Assembly (NCBI GenBank): GCA_965200685.1
Contig: OZ241379.1
Coordinates: forward strand, 2,666,001-2,730,000
From: Bin5 sp965200685
GTDB taxonomy: Bacteria; Chloroflexota; Anaerolineae; Caldilineales; Caldilineaceae
DNA length: 64,000 nt
Direction: 5' to 3'
In this document: positions 36,307-44,660 of the stretch, piece after piece
How positions within the stretch are numbered: the first letter of the stretch is position 1
How the letters are laid out: every line of letters begins with the position of its first letter
The notes under the pieces: model-generated
What the model was told of the DNA's origin: nothing
Databases searched by the model: none
The model's input: only the letters and a program-made list of their open reading frames with translations
Translations under genes and position numbers: made by a program

Positions 36307-37637
36307 TGATTCCGGCTCCCATTTTCGTTGGTTGTGGTATTACGGAGGCCCACTCCCCTGTAGACAAACCCTAAAGATTCCATTGTGGTCGAGTTGTAGA
36401 TGTTCCGTCCATCCACGAGAATCGGGCGGGCCATTCGTTGTTTGATGCGCTGCATATTGAGTTGGCGAAATTCCTTCCATTCCGTGCAGACTAGCAGAGC
36501 ATCCATGCCGTCGGCAAGATCATAGGGGTCTTCCGCTAGCCGCAGATCTCGGTTCAAGATCGCTGCTTTGGACATGGCGACCGGATCGTAGCCGCTGACC
36601 AGGGCACCTTCGACCTGCATCAGATGGGCGATTTCTAAGGCCGGCGATTCCCGTAGATCATCGGTATTGGGCTTGAATGTCAATCCAAGGAGTCCGATCT
36701 TTTTGTTGGCTAGACGCCCGCCTAGCAGATCCCGTAGGGTGATCAACGCCCAGCGTCGGGCATCCCGGTTGATTTCCATTACCGCGCGCAGCAAGGACGG
36801 ATGGGAGCCGTGGATCAGTGCCATGTGCTCTAGGGCTTTTACATCTTTGGGGAAACAACTGCCGCCATATCCGAGGCCCGCGTTGAGGAAGTGAGGGCCG
36901 ATGCGCTGGTCATAGCCCATGCCTGTTGCCACCTCTTGCACGTCCGCGCCTAATTTTTCACAAATGGTGGCGATTTCATTGATGAAACTGATTCGAGTGG
37001 CCAGAAAGGCATTGCTGGCGTATTTGATCATCTCTGCGGTACGCAGATCGGTAACGATAATGGGCGCGTGCAGAGGCAGATGCAATTGGGCTACTTGCTT
37101 GGCTGCGTCTGGGTCCATACTACCCAATACGATCCGGTCAGGTTTCATAAAATCAGAGATGGCCGAGCCTTCCTTTAAGAACTCGGGGCAACTGACCACA
37201 GAAAAATCAATGGGTGTCGGCTGCTTGTGGTGAATAATATCTGCCACCCAATCGCCGGTACCAACAGGAACGGTACTTTTGTTGATGACGACCAGAGGAT
37301 GTGACATTGTGCAAGCGATGCTTTCCACGGCCATATGCACGTAACGCAGGTCGGCCTCGCCTTCAACACCGCTAGGCGTGGCAACACAGATGAAGATAAA
37401 CTCTGCATCGGCCAGGGCTTCTTCGTAGCTGGTAGTGAAACATAGACGCCCAGCCTGGACATTACTTTGGATCAGCTCGGGCAGCCCTGGCTCGTAGATG
37501 GGCACTTCACCCTGCTGGAGTTGGCGGATTTTTTCTTCATTGATGTCAATACAGATGATTCTGTTGCCCAGATGGGCAAAGCAGGTGCCTGTCACAAGGC
37601 CAACGTAGCCAGTGCCCGCTACTGCGATATTCTTCAT
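36285..37637 (-). CDS. ugd: UDP-glucose 6-dehydrogenase
   Basis: A 450-residue enzyme that oxidises UDP-glucose to UDP-glucuronate with two NAD. Rossmann motif VAGTGYVGLVTG at the N-terminus, catalytic Cys261 in GYGGSCFPKDVKAL, and GLTFKPNTDDLRESPAL in the C-terminal domain are all present. ATG 37637 is preferred over ATG 37649, since GGAG sits 7 nt before it. The ~20-residue C-terminal tail (NTTTNENGSRNQWQQ) overlaps the next gene. It would feed polysaccharide synthesis, together with the flippase-like gene upstream. Confidence 0.95.
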   Translation of the reverse strand: MKNIAVAGTGYVGLVTGTCFAHLGNRIICIDINEEKIRQLQQGEVPIYEPGLPELIQSNVQAGRLCFTTSYEEALADAEFIFICVATPSGVEGEADLRYVHMAVESIACTMSHPLVVINKSTVPVGTGDWVADIIHHKQPTPIDFSVVSCPEFLKEGSAISDFMKPDRIVLGSMDPDAAKQVAQLHLPLHAPIIVTDLRTAEMIKYASNAFLATRISFINEIATICEKLGADVQEVATGMGYDQRIGPHFLNAGLGYGGSCFPKDVKALEHMALIHGSHPSLLRAVMEINRDARRWALITLRDLLGGRLANKKIGLLGLTFKPNTDDLRESPALEIAHLMQVEGALVSGYDPVAMSKAAILNRDLRLAEDPYDLADGMDALLVCTEWKEFRQLNMQRIKQRMARPILVDGRNIYNSTTMESLGFVYRGVGLRNTTTNENGSRNQWQQMES

Positions 37638-37728
37638 GAACGTCTCCATATTCTCGTATAACCCGTGACGAGGGATTCATGGAGCATAGAGAAGGAACTC
37701 GCCACGAATCAGCCGCCACCAACCGCTG

Positions 37729-38751
37729 TTACACTACCACTGTGCTCTGTGTCTTCGGGTCTGTCTGTTTTTGAGCGGCGGTGAAATGGCTCCAGCGCAG
37801 TTGCTCTCGCCAGAAGTAGTACGCGCCGAGGAGCGTCACCGGCACCCATAGGGCTACGTGCAGGGTGAAGGTGTAACTGGCGGCCAGTTGGATATTGACA
37901 CCATAGGCAATGAGCACTTCAATGCTTGGCGTATCAAACGTGCCGATATAGCCAGGTGCAGAGGGAAGAGTCGTCGCGAGATTGACGATACCGTTTATCA
38001 GCATCAGGGCCAGAAAACTGACACTGAAGGCGAAGGATTGCATGACAAACCAGTACTTGACCGTCTCCAGCAGCCAGATGACAATGCTTGTGGCGAAGAT
38101 CATCAGGACATCTCTGCCACTACGCAGGCTGCTGATCCCTTCCATAAACCGTTCATAGAGACCGTCGCTCCGTGTGCGGATTCGAGCCGGCAAAAGATGT
38201 CCGGCCAGCCAGCTATATAAAGTAGTAACCCGCCGGGGTTGGACAGATATCCAAATGAAGATGGCGGTGATGATCAGAAGCAGGACTGTGACGGATACCA
38301 CAAGCCACTGAAACTCTGCCGGAATCGGCGCAAATGGCAGGGCCAGAAAGATGAACAGCAACATGATCAGCGAGTCGAAGATCCGCTCAATGAACACCGT
38401 TGCTAGGCTGGAGGTGATAGGGATCCCCTCCCGTTGCCGCAGAATATACGAGCGGATCACCTCCCCGGCCCGCAAGGGATACACGTTGTTGCCAAAATAG
38501 CCGATACAGACGACCGGAAAGAGCCTAGGGAGAGGAATTGGCTTCAGGGGGCGCAGCATAAAGTACCAACGCCAGGTGCGGCCCCACAGCCCCACAATAT
38601 AGACGCCCACACCAGGAATGAGCCACCAGTAGTTGGCCTGCCCGAGTGCCTGCCACACCTCCTGCAGATGGAGGCTCGGCAATACAAGATAGAGAAAAAA
38701 AGCACTAATCAGAATGCCGACCAGCAGTTGTGCTGCGAACTTATATTTCAT
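37729..38751 (-). CDS. Lysylphosphatidylglycerol synthase TM-region / UPF0104 flippase-like protein
   Basis: A 340-residue integral membrane protein with about eight helices. The pattern GVYIVGLWGRTWRWYFMLRPL, FPVVCIGYFGNNVYPLRAGEVIRSYIL and ATTLPSAPGYIGTFDTPS is diagnostic of the LPG_synthase_TM (UPF0104) family. It has the membrane part only, without the MprF catalytic domain. Members are thought to move lipids or lipid-linked sugars. It sits upstream of ugd in the same direction. Confidence 0.88.
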   Translation of the reverse strand: MKYKFAAQLLVGILISAFFLYLVLPSLHLQEVWQALGQANYWWLIPGVGVYIVGLWGRTWRWYFMLRPLKPIPLPRLFPVVCIGYFGNNVYPLRAGEVIRSYILRQREGIPITSSLATVFIERIFDSLIMLLFIFLALPFAPIPAEFQWLVVSVTVLLLIITAIFIWISVQPRRVTTLYSWLAGHLLPARIRTRSDGLYERFMEGISSLRSGRDVLMIFATSIVIWLLETVKYWFVMQSFAFSVSFLALMLINGIVNLATTLPSAPGYIGTFDTPSIEVLIAYGVNIQLAASYTFTLHVALWVPVTLLGAYYFWREQLRWSHFTAAQKQTDPKTQSTVVV

Positions 38752-38851
38752 CCATTTTTTGATTGTTGTTATCGGCCTCTCGCGTCAGTTTGGCTGATGG
38801 TCAAGGAGTGTGTGCGTGCCATGCAGAATGAGGAGGGTGTTCTCGTCATTG

Positions 38852-38983
38852 ATGGATAGCAGTATCGAAAAGCTCTACACGGATGAAAACGAACTCAACT
38901 GTTGGCACTATACCCAGTGTACGCAGCCGCATATCTTTCCGCTATGTGGTCAACAGGTAACTCCTGTGGAGAGTGGTTCGTGA
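38852..38983 (+). CDS. Candidate small Cys-containing protein (43 aa)
   Basis: An ATG-started frame of 43 residues with CWHYTQC and a later Cys (three Cys, two His), a composition that could bind metal. An AGGAGG lies 15 nt upstream, too far for a good ribosome site. The last ~9 codons and the TGA are inside the dispersed element at 38954, so it may be the truncated remainder of a longer gene. Low confidence. Confidence 0.3.
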   Translation: MDSSIEKLYTDENELNCWHYTQCTQPHIFPLCGQQVTPVESGS

Positions 38984-39022
38984 AGAGAGGCGAGTAACTT
39001 CTCTCCACGAACCATGGCAGTT
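38954..39022. repeat. Dispersed element with long imperfect hairpin
   Basis: GGTTCGTG (38975-38982) pairs with CACGAACC (39006-39013), and the inner AAGAGAGG/CTTCTCTC arms extend the stem around a CGAGTAA loop. The GTGGTTCGT and GAGTAACT modules are shared with copies at 19652 and 49005. Confidence 0.6.
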
Positions 39023-39027
39023 CGGCC

Positions 39028-40392
39028 CTATTCCATTTGCAGGAATTGCGTAGATGCCCATGTGGGGCCGTCTACACCCGTGCCGGCCAGCAGAACCCAG
39101 GCCCCATCCGGGCTGGTGCCGAGGGTCGGATAGCTGGTGCCGTTCAGAATATGGCCAACGATGGGTGCATCCAGTGAAGGCACGCTACGAAGCCGCAGAC
39201 GCAGGCCTTGAGTGGTGGTAACCAGGGCACGGCCCATCTCCACATACAGCTCTGTATCGCGCAACTCGACTAGGGAGGCTGTCACCCAGACTGGCTCGTT
39301 GAAGCCGGGGAAGAAGATCGACACCCAGATACCATCTTCGCTGATGCTGGCAACAGGGAAGGCTTCACCGGAGACGGCCCCTGCCAACACCTCGGCATCG
39401 GCGTCTGCAATGCTACGAACGCGCAGAGAACGGGTGGCAACGACCGCCAACTGGGTTGCCATCTCGCCGTCCTCCATCATAGCAGGCATCTTTTCCGCCA
39501 TTGTCTTGTCGTCTGTGTCTCCCATGGGCATCGCGCTGACTGTAACCGCAAAGGCCGGGCTGAGCGGGGCACCTTCATCAAGAACAGGGCCATCCGGGCC
39601 GGGGAATTCATAGACACCTAGCGTACCAGCGTCCACATGGAGCATTGCGTAGAGGATATCGCTGGCGGCATCGGTGTTGATTTCGACAGCCACATCGCGA
39701 GTGACGCCGGAGACCACGGGGGCATATCCGATGACAGGCCCGAAGGTGCCGGCATCATCCGCGTGGATGACGACCCAGCCATCTTCCTGGGCCATCACTT
39801 CAGCGATCATAACCATGCCTTCACTGGCATCCTGATCGACAACCATAATAGATGGCATCATGTCCGTCATTGAATCCTCAGAGCCCATCTCCGATTTCTC
39901 TGCGCTGGCTTCCTCTTCAGATGTCTCTGCGTCCATCATTTCTGCGCCATCGGTCACAGGAAGCATGGTAGCATCGTCATCTAAGGTCACCATTTCTGCC
40001 AAGATCCAACCGATACTATCCATATCTGGCACCTTCACTTGCAGCCAGCTTCCATCTGCTGTTCGCCCGACCACAGAGATGACAGTGTCTCCGCGTAGGC
40101 CGGCGATGATCGGTGTTTCTGCATCGGCCCCCTGACGAACCCGCAGCGAATCGACAGCCACGGTTGCGTCTATGCTGACCATTGTTTCCTCAGCCATCAT
40201 ATCGTCGCTGTCGCCTTCTGCGGATGCATCAGCGGAGATGGCCTCCAGCGCACGACTAGCCGCCTCTGGGTCCGGTGGGGCTACAGGAGTCAGGAGAAGT
40301 GTGATATCTCCTTGGAAAGGGTAGCAGCCGGCAACTGCCAGGGCCAGGATTGCCAGCGTCCCAACCATAAGGGTGCGAAAGCGAATAGGCAT
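39028..40392 (-). CDS. Lipoprotein with bacterial SH3 domains
   Basis: A 454-residue exported lipoprotein with lipobox LAVAGC (Cys ~23). SH3b-like domains appear at ~75-140 (DSLRVRQGADAETPIIAGLRGDTVISVVGRTADGSWLQV), ~315-375 (RSLRVRSIADADAEVLAGAV) and ~390-450 (GLRLRLRSVPSLDAPIVGHIL), separated by acidic Met/Glu-rich linkers (~150-185, ~295-312). A middle region (~185-290) resembles a beta-sandwich with no motif. Such SH3b proteins bind cell-wall or surface glycans. ATG 40392 follows AGGAGG. Confidence 0.85.
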   Translation of the reverse strand: MPIRFRTLMVGTLAILALAVAGCYPFQGDITLLLTPVAPPDPEAASRALEAISADASAEGDSDDMMAEETMVSIDATVAVDSLRVRQGADAETPIIAGLRGDTVISVVGRTADGSWLQVKVPDMDSIGWILAEMVTLDDDATMLPVTDGAEMMDAETSEEEASAEKSEMGSEDSMTDMMPSIMVVDQDASEGMVMIAEVMAQEDGWVVIHADDAGTFGPVIGYAPVVSGVTRDVAVEINTDAASDILYAMLHVDAGTLGVYEFPGPDGPVLDEGAPLSPAFAVTVSAMPMGDTDDKTMAEKMPAMMEDGEMATQLAVVATRSLRVRSIADADAEVLAGAVSGEAFPVASISEDGIWVSIFFPGFNEPVWVTASLVELRDTELYVEMGRALVTTTQGLRLRLRSVPSLDAPIVGHILNGTSYPTLGTSPDGAWVLLAGTGVDGPTWASTQFLQME

Positions 40393-40528
40393 AATTCCTC
40401 CTAGAGTAACAGTGAGTAAAAATTCATCTCCAATAAATTATGGCACAGTAAAGGAAAAGATGCCAAATAACTTGGTAGCAGTAACGGCGAGTTTTCGTGG
40501 TCAGTTTTTCCTTGTTTGTGTACTGCCG

Positions 40529-42418
40529 CTACGAAACGTTAAAAGGCAGAGGAACTGTTACGCGTCCCACTTCGGCCACGGTATCAGCATCATAGATGAT
40601 TGCCAGTAGAGAGAGCGGAGAGGTTGTGGGTGGTAGGGGGAGTTCATAGACATCCTGCATCACCTCTCCCGGCAGCCAGCTCCATGAAGGGGCGACCTGT
40701 CGTAGGGGGAAGTGATCCTCTTGCAAGAGCACTTGTCCGTCTGCAAACAGGCGCAGGGATAGCTTCAGTGTGCGGGTGATTTGCCGATTCGGTTGCCAGA
40801 AAAACAGGGCGCGCAGTGCTGGGCCGCCGGCAGTGTTGAGCCTGACCAACTCAACACCCAACAGGCGCAAGGCGTCATTATCAAAGGACAGGTCTAGGCG
40901 GGTGCTAGGCGTGTCTGGCTGCGCTTTGCCCCGCGGCCACACCCGTACCAAAGGGCCTTCACCGCTAAATGAGAAATGCTCCTCAATGCCATCTAGCTCT
41001 TGTGTGAGAAAGACCGGAGCAGCGGCCGCAACTGACGCTTCCACAAAGGCCCGCCGGGTTGCGGGATCATCCAAGGCCACGGCCTCGGCATTGGCACCGA
41101 GTCCCTCCGCCTGCTGCATATAGGCCAAGGCCGTCATCTGCCCCCGCAGCCCCACGACCCGACTGCCCGGGGGAAATGAGACCTTAGCCATCGCCACCGC
41201 ATAGTCATGAACCGCCCAATCATTGAGGCGATTGACCGGCGCAGCACGGCCAGGAGCGAGCAATATGAGTAGAGTCAACCCCAGAAGGGCGAGGTGCCGA
41301 AGTGGCCCTTGCTGTACGAACCACGAGTTTCGCCCGAGCATAGCCATACCGTTGCCGATACCGAGTGCGAGACAGAGAAAGACCGGCAATAAGAAGACTT
41401 CGGCATCACCGACCCGATAGTTGAAGCTGAAGAGGGCGTTGGCAACAAGGATGAACAAAATGAGTGCCCAGGCGGGCCGTTGCAACTTGGAGAAAAGACC
41501 GGCGAGAAGTCCAACTACGCCCAACAGCAGCCCGAGCCAGCCGAACTGTTCCCGAAAAAGTAACAGCCAGTCAGCGGTTGTGCGGCTGACAGAGAGAGCA
41601 TTTTCCCTAAAAAAGCCGCTGTACCCTGTGGCGAGGGTATGCTTCCAGAAGCCGGACCAGGTGTTGACATAGGCACCTTCCAAATCTACTGCGCCCATCC
41701 ACGCCCGCATTGGTATATATAGATACAGCAGAAGGGGTAACAGCAGCGCGGCAGCCCACAGCTTCCATTTCCTCTGGGGATACCAGACCCCGGGGACCTG
41801 CCAGAGTACATAGAGTGCTACCCCCGGCAGAAGCAGCAGCGTCGTGCGGTGATGGGCCAATCCCAGGCCGCTCAGCAGAAACAGGCCAGCCAGATGTAAC
41901 GAGCCGGCCCCGTGGCTCTGGCCCATTGTCTGCCATGTAGAACGGCGCACAACGGCTGATGCCCTAGGAGCGGCGACCGCCACATATAAGATCCCTGCCA
42001 CGATCAGCAGATGCAACCCATACACTTCAGCAGCGGTCGTCTGCCTCCACCAGACTGGTGAAAGGCCGAATGTCAGGGCCGCTATGGCTGCACCCCAGCC
42101 GCAACCGTTGAGCCGGCGGCCTAGGAGAAAAAGAACAGCGATGGTGCCGGCCCCAAAGAACGCACTGAGAAGATTCATACGCCAGGCCCAGTTGCCGAAG
42201 GGAAAGAGCAGCCGGCTCCACAGACCACCCAGCAGCGTATAGAGAGGGTAGCCGCTAGGATGAGCAATGCCGAAGGTAGGCGCGACGAGTTGGAACTCTA
42301 GGCTGTCGCTGTAGAGTTCGAAGATACTAGGAGCAGCAGTGGCGACATAGAGAGCGAGGGCTATCAGGCTGATGACCAGGGCTTGCCAACTAGGACGATA
42401 CAAAAAGTACGTTTTCAT
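40529..42418 (-). CDS. DUF2723-family membrane protein (glycosyltransferase-like)
   Basis: A 629-residue protein with about a dozen membrane helices in the first ~400 residues and a soluble C-terminal region. The N-terminal signature DSLEFQLVAPTFGIAHPSGYPLYTLLGGL is the hallmark of DUF2723, a family related to polyprenyl-phosphate-dependent protein O-mannosyltransferases (GT-C fold); the Asp and His in this segment would be the catalytic region. ATG 42418 was preferred over a TTG at 42427. Possibly glycosylates exported proteins such as the nearby lipoproteins; that link is inference. Confidence 0.85.
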   Translation of the reverse strand: MKTYFLYRPSWQALVISLIALALYVATAAPSIFELYSDSLEFQLVAPTFGIAHPSGYPLYTLLGGLWSRLLFPFGNWAWRMNLLSAFFGAGTIAVLFLLGRRLNGCGWGAAIAALTFGLSPVWWRQTTAAEVYGLHLLIVAGILYVAVAAPRASAVVRRSTWQTMGQSHGAGSLHLAGLFLLSGLGLAHHRTTLLLLPGVALYVLWQVPGVWYPQRKWKLWAAALLLPLLLYLYIPMRAWMGAVDLEGAYVNTWSGFWKHTLATGYSGFFRENALSVSRTTADWLLLFREQFGWLGLLLGVVGLLAGLFSKLQRPAWALILFILVANALFSFNYRVGDAEVFLLPVFLCLALGIGNGMAMLGRNSWFVQQGPLRHLALLGLTLLILLAPGRAAPVNRLNDWAVHDYAVAMAKVSFPPGSRVVGLRGQMTALAYMQQAEGLGANAEAVALDDPATRRAFVEASVAAAAPVFLTQELDGIEEHFSFSGEGPLVRVWPRGKAQPDTPSTRLDLSFDNDALRLLGVELVRLNTAGGPALRALFFWQPNRQITRTLKLSLRLFADGQVLLQEDHFPLRQVAPSWSWLPGEVMQDVYELPLPPTTSPLSLLAIIYDADTVAEVGRVTVPLPFNVS

Positions 42419-42430
42419 TGCGGCCAATGA

Positions 42431-42493
42431 TACTACCAGTAGCCTGTGATCAGTAATTGCAATGTACTGGCTACGGATTACTGGTACTGACCA
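42431..42493. repeat. Composite dispersed element
   Basis: Contains CCAGTAGCCTGTGATCAGTA, ATTGCAAT, TACTGGCTACGG and TTACTGGTACTGACCA, forming overlapping inverted repeats upstream of the DUF2723 gene. Confidence 0.5.
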
Positions 42494-42646
42494 GGGCTTT
42501 CGGGAATCGGAGAGGCTGGCGGCATTCTTGCAGGGGAAGATGAGTGGAGTGGCAATTTGAGCAGTTCAGGAATTGTGCTGGTCTGCTTTCGTGATTTTTA
42601 CTCATGCTTTGTACTGTACATGATCTGTTGAAGCTCCTTTCACTGT

Positions 42647-42676
42647 AGTGGTCAGCAACTGCAGTTACTGACCACT
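42647..42676. repeat. Best palindromic copy of the dispersed element (30 bp)
   Basis: AGTGGTCAG, AACTGCAGTT and CTGACCACT together form a 30-bp palindrome with one mismatched pair. This is the likely consensus form for the window-wide family. Confidence 0.7.
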
Positions 42677-42713
42677 AAGCGATGAGAGACGGGTTCTCTC
42701 CCCTCTTTCACTC

Positions 42714-43766
42714 CTACCCTCCGTGAATTATCCCCATGGCCATACGGAAGACATGCTTGGCAAACGAAGAGTCATATTCGCCCCAATCTTCATATTGGGG
42801 GAGCGATATCTGTTCATGTAGCGTACCCAAAACACCGAAGGCAGCACCGGCACCGTTTTGTTCAACGATAGGTTGCAACACCGCGTTCACGGCCTGGTAC
42901 AGATCCTCATAATAGACGGCTGCTTCGCGCAGGTCTTGCGGGTCAGTGCCGGGGGAATGGGCATTGATGGCGTGTTTGAGATCCCAGCTGGCGACCTCGT
43001 TCAAGATTTTGCGTACACCCAGCGGATTCTTGTCGTCCATAAACAGAGCATTCGTCAGAGCACGCGGCTCATAGAGGTCAGCCGACATGACTACCTGCTC
43101 CTGGGGCATGTAGATGATCGTGGTTGCCATACCATCGCCAGGCCCTAGGTGATGCAGTTCCACCATCGTATCGCCTAGCTCAATCGGCAGATAGCTCTCA
43201 AAGGAGATGTCCACTTCATCTGGGACAAGCCCATATTCATCCAACTGGAAGACATCAGCACAAGTGGCATGACAAATGACCTGGGCATCGGGGAAGACTT
43301 CTGTGCCGCCGGTGTGGTCATAGTGTTCATGAGTCAACACGATGTGAGTCACGGGTTGGTCGGTGAGTTCGGCGATGGCTGCTTTGAGCAGTTGGCCGCG
43401 GGCGGCATTGGACGGATCCGTAATCAGCACACCATCATCCGTCACCACAACGAGGCTGCTGTAGAAGAAGCCAAAGTAGTGATAGACGCCCTCATCTAGT
43501 TCGGTCATGGTCGGTTCCGGCAGGACAAAGGCAGGCGCTTCCGAAGTATCTTCTGCCGTTTCTGAAGTGTCCGCAGGCGCTTCCGAAGTATCCGCAGTCG
43601 CTTCTGAAGTGTCCGCAGTCATTTCTGAAGTATCCGCAGTCGCTTCTGTTTCTGGTGTGGGGTCTGACGTTTGAAGTGGAAATTGACAGCCCGCCAAGGT
43701 GATGGTGGCCAGCAGGAGTAGGGCGAAAATTGTGCTGGCCTGCATTCGTGATTTGTGATTGTACAT
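42714..43766 (-). CDS. Metallo-beta-lactamase-fold lipoprotein
   Basis: A 350-residue exported protein. Lipobox LAGC (Cys27), then a low-complexity Thr/Glu/Ala stalk with six units of the T(A/E)DTSE(A/T) type (~43-78), then an MBL domain with HEHYDH (H146/H148/D150/H151) and downstream His/Asp ligands (CHATC, MSADLYEPRA, AHSPGTDP). The start ATG 43766 has AAAGGTG upstream and leads directly into the signal peptide; a longer in-frame upstream stretch was discarded. The MBL domain is ~95% identical in DNA to the C-terminal domain of the adjacent 43861-47340 protein. It may be a hydrolase of lactones, esters or phosphoesters outside the membrane. Confidence 0.88.
   Translation of the reverse strand: MYNHKSRMQASTIFALLLLATITLAGCQFPLQTSDPTPETEATADTSEMTADTSEATADTSEAPADTSETAEDTSEAPAFVLPEPTMTELDEGVYHYFGFFYSSLVVVTDDGVLITDPSNAARGQLLKAAIAELTDQPVTHIVLTHEHYDHTGGTEVFPDAQVICHATCADVFQLDEYGLVPDEVDISFESYLPIELGDTMVELHHLGPGDGMATTIIYMPQEQVVMSADLYEPRALTNALFMDDKNPLGVRKILNEVASWDLKHAINAHSPGTDPQDLREAAVYYEDLYQAVNAVLQPIVEQNGAGAAFGVLGTLHEQISLPQYEDWGEYDSSFAKHVFRMAMGIIHGG
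43545..43650. repeat. Coding short tandem repeat (stalk of MBL lipoprotein)
   Basis: About six ~18-21-bp units of (T/C)TCTGAAGTRTCCGCAG type encode the ADTSEAT stalk. The matching region is absent from the fused paralog. Confidence 0.7.
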
Positions 43767-43860
43767 GGTCAAAGCACCTTTAACTGTATATGGTTCATAT
43801 TGGTATTGAAGAGGAGAGATTCGACTTGCTGAATCCCTCCTCTTCACTGCCCACAGGAGT

Positions 43861-44660
43861 TTAGCCTCCGTGAATCAGTGACATGGCCATGCGGAAGACA
43901 TGCTTGGCAAACGAAGAGTCGTACTCGCCCCAATCTTCATATTGGGGGAGCGATATCTGTTCATGCAGCGTACCCAAAACACCGAAGGCAGCACCGGCAC
44001 CGCTTTGTTCAACGATAGGTTGCAACACCGCGTTCACGGCCTGGTACAGATCCTCATAATAGACGGCAGCTTCGCGCAGGTCTTGCGGGTCAGTGCCGGG
44101 GGAGTGGCCATTGATGGCGTATTTGAGATCCCAGCTCGCGACCTCGTTCAGGATTTTACGCACGCCCAACGGATTCTTGTCGTCCATAAACAGAGCACTT
44201 GTCAAGGCGCGCGGCTCATAGAGATCAGCCGACATGACCACCTGCTCCTTGGGCATGTAGATGATCGTGGTTGCCATGCCATCGCCAGGCCCTAGGTGAT
44301 GCAGTTCCACCATCGTATCACCTAGCTCAATCGGCAGATAGCTCTCAAAGGTGATGTCCACTTCATCTGGGACAAGCCCATATTCATCCAACTGGAAGAC
44401 ATAGGCACAAGTGGCATGACAAATGACCTGGGCATCGGGGAAGACTTCTGTGCCGCCGCTGTGGTCATAGTGCTCATGGGTCAACACGATGTGGGTCACG
44501 GGTTGGTCGGTGAGTTCGGCGATGGCTGCTTTGAGCAGTTGGCCGCGGGTGGCATTGGACGGATCCGTAATCAGCACACCATCATCCGTCACCACAACGA
44601 GGCTGCTGGAGAAGAAGCCAAAGTAGTGATAGACGCCCTCATCCAATTTGGTCATGGTTG
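43861..44660. repeat. Duplicated MBL coding segment (partner of 42714-43510)
   Basis: About 800 bp near-identical to 42714-43510 in the same orientation, ~1.15 kb apart. Similarity covers the MBL domain and ends close to its N-terminal boundary (TMTxLDEGVYHYFGFF). Confidence 0.9.
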
